64,000 nucleotides of DNA, taken from NCBI RefSeq assembly GCF_945859685.1, contig NC_079148.1, positions 91,393,007 through 91,457,006 of the forward strand, read 5' to 3'. This stretch comes from Eupeodes corollae. Lineage: Eukaryota > Arthropoda > Insecta > Diptera > Syrphidae. Of this stretch, positions 10,240 through 20,474 are shown piece after piece; within the stretch, counting starts at the first letter, position 1, and each line of letters starts with the position of its first letter. Under the pieces are notes generated by a model, which ran no database searches, was not told where the DNA came from, and was given only the letters and a program-made list of their open reading frames with translations. The position numbers were made by a program, and so were the translations under genes.

Positions 10240-12195
10240 CAGGAAATTTAATATTCAAAGTTTAAAAATATCTTATGTCGAAACAAATTAAAAATTTAAA
10301 CTATGCTGAAAGAAAGGTCAACGGAAATGAATTGTCAAAAATTGGTATTAAAATTAACATAAATGTTCTTTACGAGCACTTCTCAAGTCTGTTAGATTAT
10401 ACAGTAGACCAAATATATTTAAGTTATACGATGCCTTTCTTACAGAATGTAATTTTAGACTCCAAAATTACAAAAGTTGAAGTGGAGCTAGTTTTAAATG
10501 GTCTTAAAGATGGAAAAGCCGCGGGTACTAACGGTATCCCTTGTGAATTTTATAAGTACAATTCAAGTCTCTTCAAAGAAAAGCTATCCGAAGCTCTTAA
10601 CATTATATATACGTTTGGTGTTAATCCGGAACACTTTTACGAAGCGCTCATTTGGCCCATTTTTAAGAAAGGTGAACGTCTGGATCCAAAAAATTATAGG
10701 GGTATATCCTTCCTGAACTCGGCTCTAAAAATTTACACGTCACTACTTTGTAATAGGCTCACAAGATGGGTTCAAATGAACCAGAGGCTGAGTGAGTTTC
10801 AATCGGGTTTTCGAAGAGGATATTCCACGCAGGACAATATTTTTGTTTTGTGTAGTTTGGCGAGGATTAAGATTAGTCACAATAAAAAACTGTACGCCTG
10901 CTTTGTAGACTTTAAGGCAGCATTGAACACTATCGACCGAAGGGCCCTTTTTTACAAACTGTATAACTTGGTAGTTTCTGACAAATTTGTAAAAGCTTTG
11001 GAAAAGCTCTATCAACAGACGTATTTGATGGAGAAAATATATCAAAGAAACTGGAAGTCAATCGAGGAGTAAGAAAAGGTTGCAATTTAAGTATTTTGCT
11101 CTTCGCGCTGTTTCTCGTTGACCTGACTGAATATCTGCCTTGTGGAGTAAGGTTTGGTGACAAGATGGTAAAAGTCATAATGTATGCCGACGATATTGTC
11201 ATGTTTGCTGAGTCACTCACGTCCTTACAAATGATGATAAACAGACTAGCAGATTATTGCAAGGTATGGAGCTTATAGGTAAAGACTTAAGTGATGATCA
11301 TCTTTCAAAACGATAGTGGAAAAGTTTCGAGGTGTGAAAACTGGAACTACAACGGAGTACACTTAGAAGTAGTAAAAAAATACACTTACCTTGGCTTAGA
11401 CTTAACGTTTAACTTGAATATGGAAAGACATCTTAAAGGTAAAGCTGCGTTTTCTAAGTCCGCTGTATGCATTAATTGGAAAATAAATATTTAACAATAA
11501 TGTCAATGAATGCAAAGTACCGAGTTTTTAATGCTACCGCGAGATCGGTTCTTTTGTACGGAGCATAAGTGTGGGGACTGAAAAAATATGATATAGAAGT
11601 TAATATGTTGACTTTTTTTCTGAGGAAATCATTCTTTCTACCAATAAACACTCCCAAGTATATGTACTATCTCGAAACGACATTTTTTGGTAGAAACACT
11701 TAAAGGGATGAAGATGTATGGAACTTGCTAAACGGTCAAAACTGGAATTAGCTCACAGAATATTATACTGAAGTGAAATCATACAGAAATAAAATTATTA
11801 ATGAGTGTTTCTAGTTTTTTATATTCTTGTCAAAATATGCAATGTAAATCATTTTTAATTAACTTAAAATTTATATTTTGTTTTGACTAAACTAAAAGTG
11901 TCAAAAATTGTTTATATTCTTTTTTGAAAATGTGTAAATATATAAAAAAAAACGATTTCAAACTATTTTTAATTTATTACAAAAAAAATTAATTAAAAAA
12001 ATAATAATAATAAAAACATCACTTTGATACAGATACTTGAAACTAAAAAATTTAAAAATTTAAGCATTGTAAAGTAACCACTCGGGCTGACGGCATATCT
12101 GCCATGCCCTATATATTATTCAATACTTATAAGCAAAAACCATTGTTAGAAATTTAAGAATTTGATGAATAAAAATCTAATCTAATCTAAATCTA
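10240..12195 (+). mobile_element. Family-B non-LTR retrotransposon, copy B1
   Basis: The reverse transcriptase frame at 10275-11072 is long and little damaged: LKDGKAAGTNGIPCEFYKY, then NYRGISFLNSALKIY, then FQSGFRRGYSTQDN and CFVDFKAALNTID. After a frameshift near 11030 it continues as GVRKGCNLSILLFALFL and YADDIVMFAES with the catalytic Asp pair intact, then the thumb part (YTYLGLDL) to about 11500. Further on it degrades and is partly deleted. The 3' end near 12170-12190 consists of ATCTAATCTAATCTAAAT rather than poly(A), a tail shared with the copies ending near 24720 and 27835. No endonuclease is visible, so it is 5'-truncated. The clade is uncertain; an I- or Jockey-superfamily member fits. 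Confidence 0.8.
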
Positions 12196-12310
12196 CATTT
12201 CATTTTTCATTTCATGTTTTACAGCAGAGCATTATAAGAATTAGTTAAATTAGTATTAGTTAAATTACGTTTAAACCTTTTTTAATAACATAATAAGGAT
12301 TAAAACAAAT

Positions 12311-13740
12311 TTAAGTTTTAAGAAATAAAGCAAAAAAAAAAAAGTAAATTAAGTTAAGATTTTTCAGCCAAAAATCTAAAGATAACGCGATCAAAATGCT
12401 TACTTCAAATGGCTCCTTCTTTGCTCCGATGTCCTTCAAAGTCTTTAAAGTATTGTAACTTAGATATGCGTTTAAGGTACAACTAAGCAAATTTTTCTTA
12501 TGCGCGGAAACATGACCATAACGCTTAAGATTGTACACGTATCGAATTATGTTGTTGAAGACATTTAGATTTCTTTTAGATTTTGAGCTATGACTACACA
12601 AAATCTGGCATCCGTAAGTAATAATCGCGATAATCAAAGTTTTTGCTAGGTAAAGTCTAATATATACGCTTCTGTGTGGAGGGAAGGCTGCGTAGACATC
12701 CGCACATATTTCCTATAATGTGTTGTATGTGACAATCCCAACTAAGTGTGGAATTAAACCATATACCATGGTTTATTACTTTATCAACGTACTCGATTAC
12801 CTAGTTGTCAATTTGAATGGGTGGAAAATAACTGAGATCAAGCTTATGTTTAAAAATGACCATACATTTAGATTTTGTTGGGTTCAACCTCAAGTTATTC
12901 TCTTCTGACCAACGATAAATTCTATGCAAATCTTCATTAAGTAGGCAGGCACGGTTTTCATTTATGCCCAATTCACAACTTAGGATTATCTGGACATCGC
13001 CTGCATACAAATCAATGGAGCAAGTTTTTTCATCACAGGAATTACTTTTGCAACTTTCCAGGTATGAGGAAAAGAGCTTGTCATAATGATTGTATTGAAA
13101 ATATTAGTAAGGGTGGGAAGTATGTAAGGTAGTATTATTTTAATAAACGAGAGGTGTATTTCATCAAACCCCATGGCTTAAGATTTAATATATTCACATA
13201 TATTTAAAATATTGTCTACTAAATCAGCTTCTTCAACTGCCTGAAATTCAAAACAAATTAAGCTCGGATCCACTGGTTTCATATCATTAGCCATTTCTAC
13301 CTCATTAAGAGATTCAGACTGAACTTTTGCAAAATCTGCATTAAGAATATCAAGTTTAATGTTTTCAGGATATTTTCCTTTCAGAGTGTTTTAGAAGGTA
13401 GATCTTTCCTCAAATGATTAAATATATGTACCTGTATTTAAGCTTTCGATATTGTAATGCGTACTTTGGTTCGAAAGTCACGAAAAGTATTATGAAACTC
13501 AGTCAATCGAAAACGTTTCCATTGTTTGTAAGCTAAGTCTCTTTGCTTCCCTTAATTTCAATAGAAATCCACGAATTGTGCTTGTACTTGATCACCTTTG
13601 TTTTGAACTTCACATGCTAATCGAAGAAACTATGAGTAGAATAAGTTCGCGGACCAAATCTACTCTCTCCATGGGGTTATTATAACTTTTATTTGGTTTT
13701 TGCTTCATGGGAAATGTTGGAGGGAGACATTGAAACCAAG
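12311..13740 (-). mobile_element. Degenerate Jockey-like retrotransposon
   Basis: Minus-strand scraps appear in the expected order. At about 13740-13500 is the linker between endonuclease and RT (a stretch like LREAKRLSLQTMETF). At about 13340-13180 is FAKVQSESLNEVEMA. At 13174-12990 is the RT start (MGFDEIHLSFIKIILPYIL, SSFPHTWKVAKVIPV). At 13010-12801 is YAGDVQIILS, where the catalytic box has lost one Asp, with LNEDLHRIYRW. At 12637-12311 is the C-terminal part (YGCQILCSHSS, NVFNNIIRYVYNLKRYGHVS). Many stops and an internal deletion between RT blocks make it dead. Confidence 0.7.
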
Positions 13741-14655
13741 TTACTGTCAAAAGGAATTATATAATTGCAGAGATCCAAAATTGTATTACCAAATTATGTC
13801 AAGAAGATTTATTAAAATTTGAAAAACTGTATTCATTAATATTTATAGTTCATAAATAGATTCATAGTTCAGGTTAGGTGCATTATAACAAAAATATAAA
13901 TGTCGAAAGGAGCCAAGTTCTGTCGAAAAACCTGAGAAATCAGTTAGGTTTCCAAAATTCCAAAAGAATATTTACCAGATATCTATTGGAGCAAAAATAT
14001 ACTGATGTTGATATCTGTACACTTCTTAACACATTGCGCTCCGTATCCTCTTGGTTTCCGACTGCTGAAAAGTTAAGCATTTTATGTTTTACAATACACA
14101 CGTATCGAAAATAATTAGAAAACCAATAAATTGCAACATAACTTTATATGTTTTTAAAAAACAGTTTTTATTTTTAAGTCATTAATTTATTTATTAAATA
14201 TTAAAACACATAAAGCGAAATTTTTCAGCAGATTTCAAAAATTCAAATTGCAAAATCGTACATTTTTTGACAGTTTAAAAACCCACCTCAGATGTAATTT
14301 AACAGTTATGAAAGTAAGGGATGTGTTTAAAAACTTCAAGGAATTGACGATAGACTCAAAAGGAAAATTATATTTTTAAGGCTCACGTACATCTACGAAA
14401 CGTTCTTTAAACTTAGCAACATTTAATTGGGTATCCTTCAAGTAAATAAAAGTTTACTTGTTTACTACAGTGTTTGAACACTGTTATGTTAAACAAGTAG
14501 TGCTACTGACTTTGATTCCTGTCTTAACTTAACTCTTTAATAAAGGTAACCCTTAAACTGTATTGTTGTGGGTGTAACTGATAGAAAAGCAATACATTGT
14601 ATTATTTTACTTAGATTATAATTGTTTCTCCATTCATAGCACTATGCATTATTGA
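13741..14655. other. AT-rich spacer, nothing recognised
   Basis: No frame with recognisable similarity. One 78-codon open frame at 13878-14114 has no motif and ordinary AT-rich composition, so I do not treat it as a gene. Confidence 0.45.
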
Positions 14656-14659
14656 ACAT

Positions 14660-16515
14660 ATATTAGCAAAACGAAAACTGCTTATATATTAAGAAGCAAT
14701 TGGATTTTTGACCATGGATTATGCAATTACTCAATTTCGGGTTTTAACATTTATGCGGGATGCAATGATAAATATGTGTCAGGTGGAATAGCGATTTTTG
14801 TAAAAAACAATATTGTTGTGTCTGAAATATTCACTCCTGATTTGAAAAGTGCTGATGCCATTATTTTGAAAATTAAACTTGAATGCAACCTGTGCATTGA
14901 CATTGTTGGTATATATCGATTGCAATTTGTTCACAAAGATATATTTCTGAGAGATATAGACGATCTACTTCGTGGGCTGAACAGTAACAACATTTGCATG
15001 ATCGGTGATATTAATATTAATATTTTGGGTTTCCCGTCTAGCTGTGATGATTATTTGCTCCTTTTATCGTCTCTGGGGTTTGAATCATTTGTAAATGTGC
15101 CAACTAGAGTTACAGATTACAGTAAGACCTGTATAGACCATATTTTTGTTCGTGTCAAAAGCTCTGAAAATATGCGTTCGTTTTTACTCGAATGGGATGT
15201 TAGCGATCATTTAGCAACGGGGGTGTCTTTCCTGGGCTTATTTAAAAATAGTAAACAAAAAAAACGAAAGTTCGAGCATTCAATTACTTCAAGTCTCGCC
15301 TCTGAAAGTTGGAATTCTGTCTATAGCTGTAACGGTCCTTCAGACGCCTTTCGGAATTTTATCTGGTCATGTTTCTTCTAGCCAATCCATAAAACAAAAG
15401 CGAAAGTACAAAAAAATTAAACCATGGATGACTGACCACTTGTGCCAAAAAATTAATGCTCAAAATGAATACTATATTAAGAACAAAGGCAAATTACATC
15501 TACCAAATATAAAGATCGCCTACAAAATTATGCAGAAAGATATACTCGATGGAATTAGTAAACAAAAGGAAGCATTCTTCAAGAAAAAATTTTACGATAG
15601 TAGGTCTAATCCAAAACAGCAATGGAACATCATAAACAATCTTTTAGGAAAACAAAATGGTGGTAATGAACTTAAACACATAGAGTTTTCAGAAAATACG
15701 GTTTCAGAGAGCGATGTGGGTATTGCAAATAATTTTAATCTGTTTTTTCAAAGATGTAGTTAAAAATCATACACCAAACATCGAAAATGTTTGTCTAGAA
15801 CATCCAAATGATGATTTAGTTTTGCCTTCCTTCTTTTTTAGTGCAGTTACCGAAAATGAAATATCTCATGTGATTGCTAACTTGAAATCAAAAACTTCCT
15901 TTGGAATAGATGGCTTAAGCAGCATAGTATTAAAAAAAATAAATGTTTTTATAACAAGGCCCTTATCATGTATTGTCAACTTAAGCTTTGAAAGAGAGGT
16001 ATTCCCATAATGCCTTAAAACTGCAATTATTATCCCGACACAAAAAAAGGTGACACAACAGACCCTAATAACTACAGACCAATTTCGTTGCCATCTGCTT
16101 TCTCAAAAATTTTTGAAAAATTAATATTTAAAAGAATGCTTATTTTTCTTGGTAAATATAGAATTCTTAGCTCTTTGCAATTTGGATTCATGAAGGGTAA
16201 GTCTACCGAAGATGCAGTAGTGACTCTCTTGGAAAGCGTCAATAATGAACTCGATAAATCAAATAAATCTGGTGCTCTGTTTCTTGATCTGTCGAAAGCG
16301 TTTGACTTAGTCGACCACAAACTTCTTTTAAATAAACTTTACAGATATGGATTCAGAAGTAACATTTTAATTTGGTTCTGATCCTATCTTCAAAACAGGT
16401 CCCAGCATGTGCGAATCGGTACAACTATGAGTGATTCGATTACTAGCGCATGTGTAGGCGTCCCCCAATGGTCAGTGCTCGGGCCTTTACTTTTTATTAT
16501 TTATATAAATTATAA
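14660..16515 (+). mobile_element. CR1/Jockey-like retrotransposon, 3'-truncated
   Basis: An endonuclease at 14700-15230 shows SGGIAIFVKNN, GDININILG, CIDHIFV and WDVSDH, the catalytic blocks of an apurinic-type endonuclease. A linker follows (15428-15763) and then the RT: KTSFGIDGLSS near 15900, SAFSKIFEKLIFKRM near 16100, FGFMKGKSTEDAVVTLLESV, FLDLSKAFDLVDHKLL near 16290, and GVPQWSVLGPLLFIIYIN near 16460 (the usual QG is QW). It stops abruptly at about 16515 in a TTATAAAT repeat, before the YADD box, so the 3' half is missing. Only about four stops or frameshifts interrupt it, so it decayed moderately. Confidence 0.82.
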
Positions 16516-16534
16516 ATTATAAATTATCGTCATT

Positions 16535-16800
16535 AAATGTAACGTCCATGGCCCAATTACGCCTGGGTGTATCGGCTTTTCTATATATGCGTGCGAGTTT
16601 TCTGTGCCTTAAATGCTACAATTTTGTTTGTTAACATACCCGCCAAGATCAAAATGAGCTTTATCTGAAAAGATATTTTTTTTTGCAAAATCGGCATCTT
16701 CTCTAAGTCGATCCAAAGCCCACTTAACGAAGCGCTGTTCAAGCATGTACACAACCATATTCGTTCACCAGAAGCATAAAATTAATCATCTGTCAAATCA
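16535..16800 (-). mobile_element. DD41D-like mariner transposase fragment
   Basis: On the minus strand a frame reads LEQRFVKWALDRL, then FSDKAHFDLGGYVNKQNCSI, then ENSHAYIEKPIHPG. This matches the first catalytic block of the element at 52652-53949 (FSDEAHFWLNGYVNKQNC), with the catalytic Asp kept but the Glu after it changed to Lys. The fragment lacks both ends. It begins where the preceding retrotransposon is cut off, so a deletion or rearrangement joined them. Confidence 0.7.
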
Positions 16801-17805
16801 GACATTAGCTAAGTGTTACCATTCACGTAATAAGCATTAGTTGAAAAAAAAAAACAGTTAGATGGCGGACCCTTTACATGTTTTAGCATAAAGCAAAACA
16901 TTTGAGGAAGACAGATACATATATGTCGTGTTGCCAGTTTTAACTCTTTTTTACTTCCTATAAAATACTATCACTTTTTGACAGAATAGTGTTGCAGCAA
17001 GCCCTATCAAAAGTTTAAAAAAGGTGAAGATGTTCGTCTTTATTATAGCTTACCTATAATGCAGAAATGAATATCCTCTGACTTTTGGTCTTTTGTCTCT
17101 ATCTCACAAACATTAATTTTATATTGTATTTAGATTTTTTCAATGAATTTAGGCACTCGACGACAATTAAAATGAAATGAAATTTTAATTTCAAAAAAAA
17201 CTGTGGAAAATGGAAGCTCACTACTACATACTACACAAAAGTCAAATTTGATGACAGAATTTTGATCCACTCGAAAAATTCAAACTGCGATTTAGTGGTT
17301 GATGGGCGACGCGACGCCATGAAACGTTTCATTGTGTTAAGAGCTTATGTTTTTATTGACGTTTTATGACTTTTCCAAAACGTAAGCACAACACTTCAAA
17401 TTTGTATTTTGTTATTGCTGTCAGCTGTGGCCTGCGGGTGAGCCTCAGATTTTGTACAAGATTTATAAAACTGTAAACAATTGTCTTAAAAATAAATTCT
17501 TCCAAACAAAAAAATAAGACTCAAATAGTTTTAAAAGCTTATTTATTAAAGTTAATCTTTTCCAGAAGAAATTCGTTTCAAATTGATTCAAGGTAAATGA
17601 ACAAGTGAAGTAACACTTGTGGGCTGTTTAGGACTTATTGCTTGTCCATATTATACTATCTAAAGAAGTGTTCTTTAACTTTAGCAAAACGCTTATGTTA
17701 GTTTTTCTATCATTCCTATTTTAAGCTAGTGTAGATAGAAAACAGCACTTGTGTAGCCAATTCCCAAAAAAAAATGATTCTTCTCTATTAAGTTAAAAAG
17801 ATAAA
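16801..17805. other. AT-rich spacer, nothing recognised
   Basis: No coding frame or repeat end was recognised on either strand. Confidence 0.4.
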
Positions 17806-17809
17806 TAAA

Positions 17810-18030
17810 TTATGTGGCGAAATACTCCGTTGCGAACTAGGGCCTAGTGACTTACAAGTCTTAACCATTCCTGTGGGCGAATAATCTTGTCAGAGATGAA
17901 GGGGATCTAGTTTTAAGCTGAATGCTGCAAGAGGCAGTAACCGTGAAAAGAAAACTTTAGATGGCACAGGCAGGGATTAAACCCAAGACCTCTCACATGA
18001 CAGTCCAACGTACAAGAAATATAAATTAGC
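17810..18030 (-). mobile_element. tRNA-derived SINE fragment
   Basis: Read on the minus strand, the left part contains GGTTTAATCC after CTTG (near 17978), a good match to the RNA polymerase III B box GGTTCRANNCC. The preceding segment (CGTTGGACTGTCATGTGAG) looks like the anticodon arm of a tRNA. The 3' body includes GTAAGTCACTAGGCCCTAG and CGGAGTATTTCGCCACAT, a body I recall from dispersed short repeats in fly introns. The A-box end is missing or replaced, so it is 5'-truncated. The call rests on one box and a remembered body sequence. Confidence 0.5.
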
Positions 18031-18720
18031 GCAATAAAATTTCTCCAAACGAATGTATGGAGAGTGTGAGAAGTGCCCTTTGGGTAGTTGTACTGGTAAA
18101 GGATGAAATTGTCCTGTATTCCGAGCTCACTGACACTGGACCTCAAATGCTATCTCAAAACATAGATGCTAGCCATTTGATACATTTAACCTTCCACAAA
18201 ATGTTAGATTCGAACAGCAGAACTACATAACTATCGACCCACCGCCATGTTTTACAGTAGCTCGAGTTTGCTTATGAGCAAAATATTCATTTGCTTTCCG
18301 CCACATTCATTCTTCCATATGAACATTAAATTTTTTAACTTGCTTCTGCCCTTGAATGAAACCTCATTTATAATATTGTCATATGTCTAACGGTTAAATA
18401 GCAATACAAGAATATGCAAGACGTATCCTATGTTATATGTTAAACTTAAGTCATGTTAAACTTAAGTCTTTTATTTCTAGTTTTTCAATGAGGTCTAACT
18501 TTTTATACTGCCATTACTTAGATGGTCATGCTTCTTCTTCTTATGGTTACGTTGCAGACGTCTGTACTCGATATCTCTTTCAAAAAAATCTTAAGAGATT
18601 CCGAGGATAAGAAAAGATTTTAGTTGAGTAGCCTAAAAAGTAGCTTCTCATATTATGACTCCTATTTTCGTTTTTAAATCATCAAAGTCTGTAATAGACT
18701 GTGTAAGGCTGCTTTGCACA
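18031..18720. other. Spacer, nothing recognised
   Basis: No gene, repeat end or coding resemblance detected. Confidence 0.4.
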
Positions 18721-18721
18721 A

Positions 18722-18930
18722 TTGTTGCTATTTATTGTACTGATTTACCTTCCCGGCTATGCCACTGTACGTCCAAAGCTTGAGCATAACTCCCATCTCT
18801 GGGCAGTTAATGCAGCTAGAATTTCAGCCTCTTGGCTATACTTCACGAATGTGGAATGTCTTACCGCTTTGTCTGTCTTTCCTTGTTTCTGCAATTTCAA
18901 AAAGATTTCTACTTATACGTTGTAGACTTT
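18722..18930 (+). mobile_element. J-family retrotransposon scrap
   Basis: A frame reads VRPKLEHNSHLWAVNAARISASWL, the thumb segment found in the J copies (VRPKLEHNCHIWADAPAT near 47480 on the minus strand). Only about 200 bp remain. It lies 160 bp upstream of the Atac1 start codon. Confidence 0.6.
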
Positions 18931-19028
18931 AAATTTGAATAAAAAATATCTTAAAGATGTGGCAATGGTGGTTTTTGATTAATTTGGCTATAGGAGAAGA
19001 AGCTTAAGCTGTAGTCTAGTTCTCAGTG

Positions 19029-19036
19029 CATCGATA
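19029..19036. promoter_or_regulatory. Possible DRE-like site before Atac1
   Basis: CATCGATA, one base off the palindromic DREF site TATCGATA common at fly housekeeping promoters, lies 55 bp before the Atac1 start codon. A match of this length can occur by chance. Confidence 0.3.
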
Positions 19037-19090
19037 CATCATTCATTTTTAATAAACTAAATTTCAATTTAAATTTAAGCTATCCGAAAG

Positions 19091-20320
19091 ATGGAGACAA
19101 CTGAAGATTATGATACAAACACCGATTGGGTGTTTAATTTCGAGAGTGATCACTTGGCGCTTAGAGGCAATCGAGAATACTCAAGAATGTTAAGAACAAT
19201 TGCTCTCCTAAATGCACAAAAAATACAAATACACAATGATATTGAAAATCTTGTTCAAAGTAAAAACAAATACCTTCATGATCCATCGGGCTTTGTAAAT
19301 GATATATTTGAAGACAAGTTTGTTTCTCCTGAATACAGGTGTATCGCTGAGGTACGTTCAATGATGCCCTTTTTTTTATTTTCTTATTTCAAATGTTATA
19401 TGCTGTTTCCAGATTCAAGAAATTGGTTCAACAAAAGTTGAACATTTTACCGAAAATGATATGGAAAGTAAACTAATGAAAGACGTCAAGGTCCGTGGAA
19501 GAGTATTCGACCAAACCAAACCAGAAACATTTAATCAAGTAAGATTTTATTTTGTACAAATAACTAATTTGTATTTTTTGTAATGTAGTATAATTACTGA
19601 AAATTGCTAAACCCGAAATCAGTTAGACATTTTTTACTCACTCGATTGTCTGATGGATTGAATTTATAATTGTATTTCTAGCTATGGACTTGTGAGGAAC
19701 AAAGACGTCTTGAACAACTCTTAATCGAATATCCAGTGGAGCCTGTGGAAATGCGGCGTTTTGCTAAAATTGCCCATGCCTTAGGTAATCGCACGGCCCA
19801 ACAAGTAGCCAGCAGGGTACAAAAATTCTTCAAAAAGCTGCACTCTGTAGGAATGCCCGTGCCAGGGAGAATTCCAAAGAATAAAAAAAGTGTTTTTCCA
19901 AGATCGAAACATTTCTACAAAAACTTGTACCGTCGATCTACTTTTTTCCCTGCCCATGATGTTCCAGTCAACATACCAGACGATGAAATAATGGGTGAAG
20001 AGTTTTACAACTGCAACAATTCGCTGTCTTATAATAAAAGTTCATTTTCAACATCATCGGCTGTGGAAAAGGAGAACTTTCTTAATATTCTGAATGAAAT
20101 TCGCAAAGAGAAAGCAACACAATCAACGGAAGAATTTAAATATCAAAGCCATTCTGAAAAATGTGAAAATTGCCTGGAACCGACAAGTTTCGAAGCTCGA
20201 TGGATTTGTAACACATGTTGCTGTTATATAAGCTTGTGTGGAGACTGTATTGTCCACCAATTGATGACAAAAACATTTTCTCACATAAGTCACGAAGTAA
20301 TTCTAAATAAAGAAACATGA
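19091..20320 (+). CDS. Atac1: Atac1 / ZZZ3-like SANT plus ZZ-finger protein, 3 exons
   Basis: Likely nuclear subunit of the ATAC histone acetyltransferase complex (vertebrate ZZZ3). Exons 19091-19351, 19413-19538 and 19682-20320 join in frame (261+126+639 nt) into 341 residues plus stop; introns are 61 and 143 bp with GTACGT/CAG and GTAAGA/TAG ends. Residues 130-182 form a SANT/Myb domain (LWTCEEQRRLEQLL ... ALGNRTAQQVASRVQKFFKKL). Residues 290-333 form a ZZ zinc finger with pairs C290/C293, C305/C308, C315/C318 and H330/H333. The N-terminal ~85 residues are probably helical. The ATG at 19091 is the first in the frame. An AATAAA at 20306-20311 overlaps the last codons. A family-B retrotransposon starts about 150 bp after the stop. 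The SANT+ZZ combination is diagnostic; the symbol Atac1 is recalled from the fly complex. Confidence 0.88.
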
Positions 20321-20474
20321 AAGTTAAATCTTTATTGTTTTTATATTTTTGATCTTTAGTCGCTCTAATAATTTATTTGAAATAATACTCTTTAATCAGT
20401 TTATAATTAACAAAATTGGGTGATTAATTTGCATTACTAATACTGCTTACATAAAACATTAAAATTTTAGTGAG

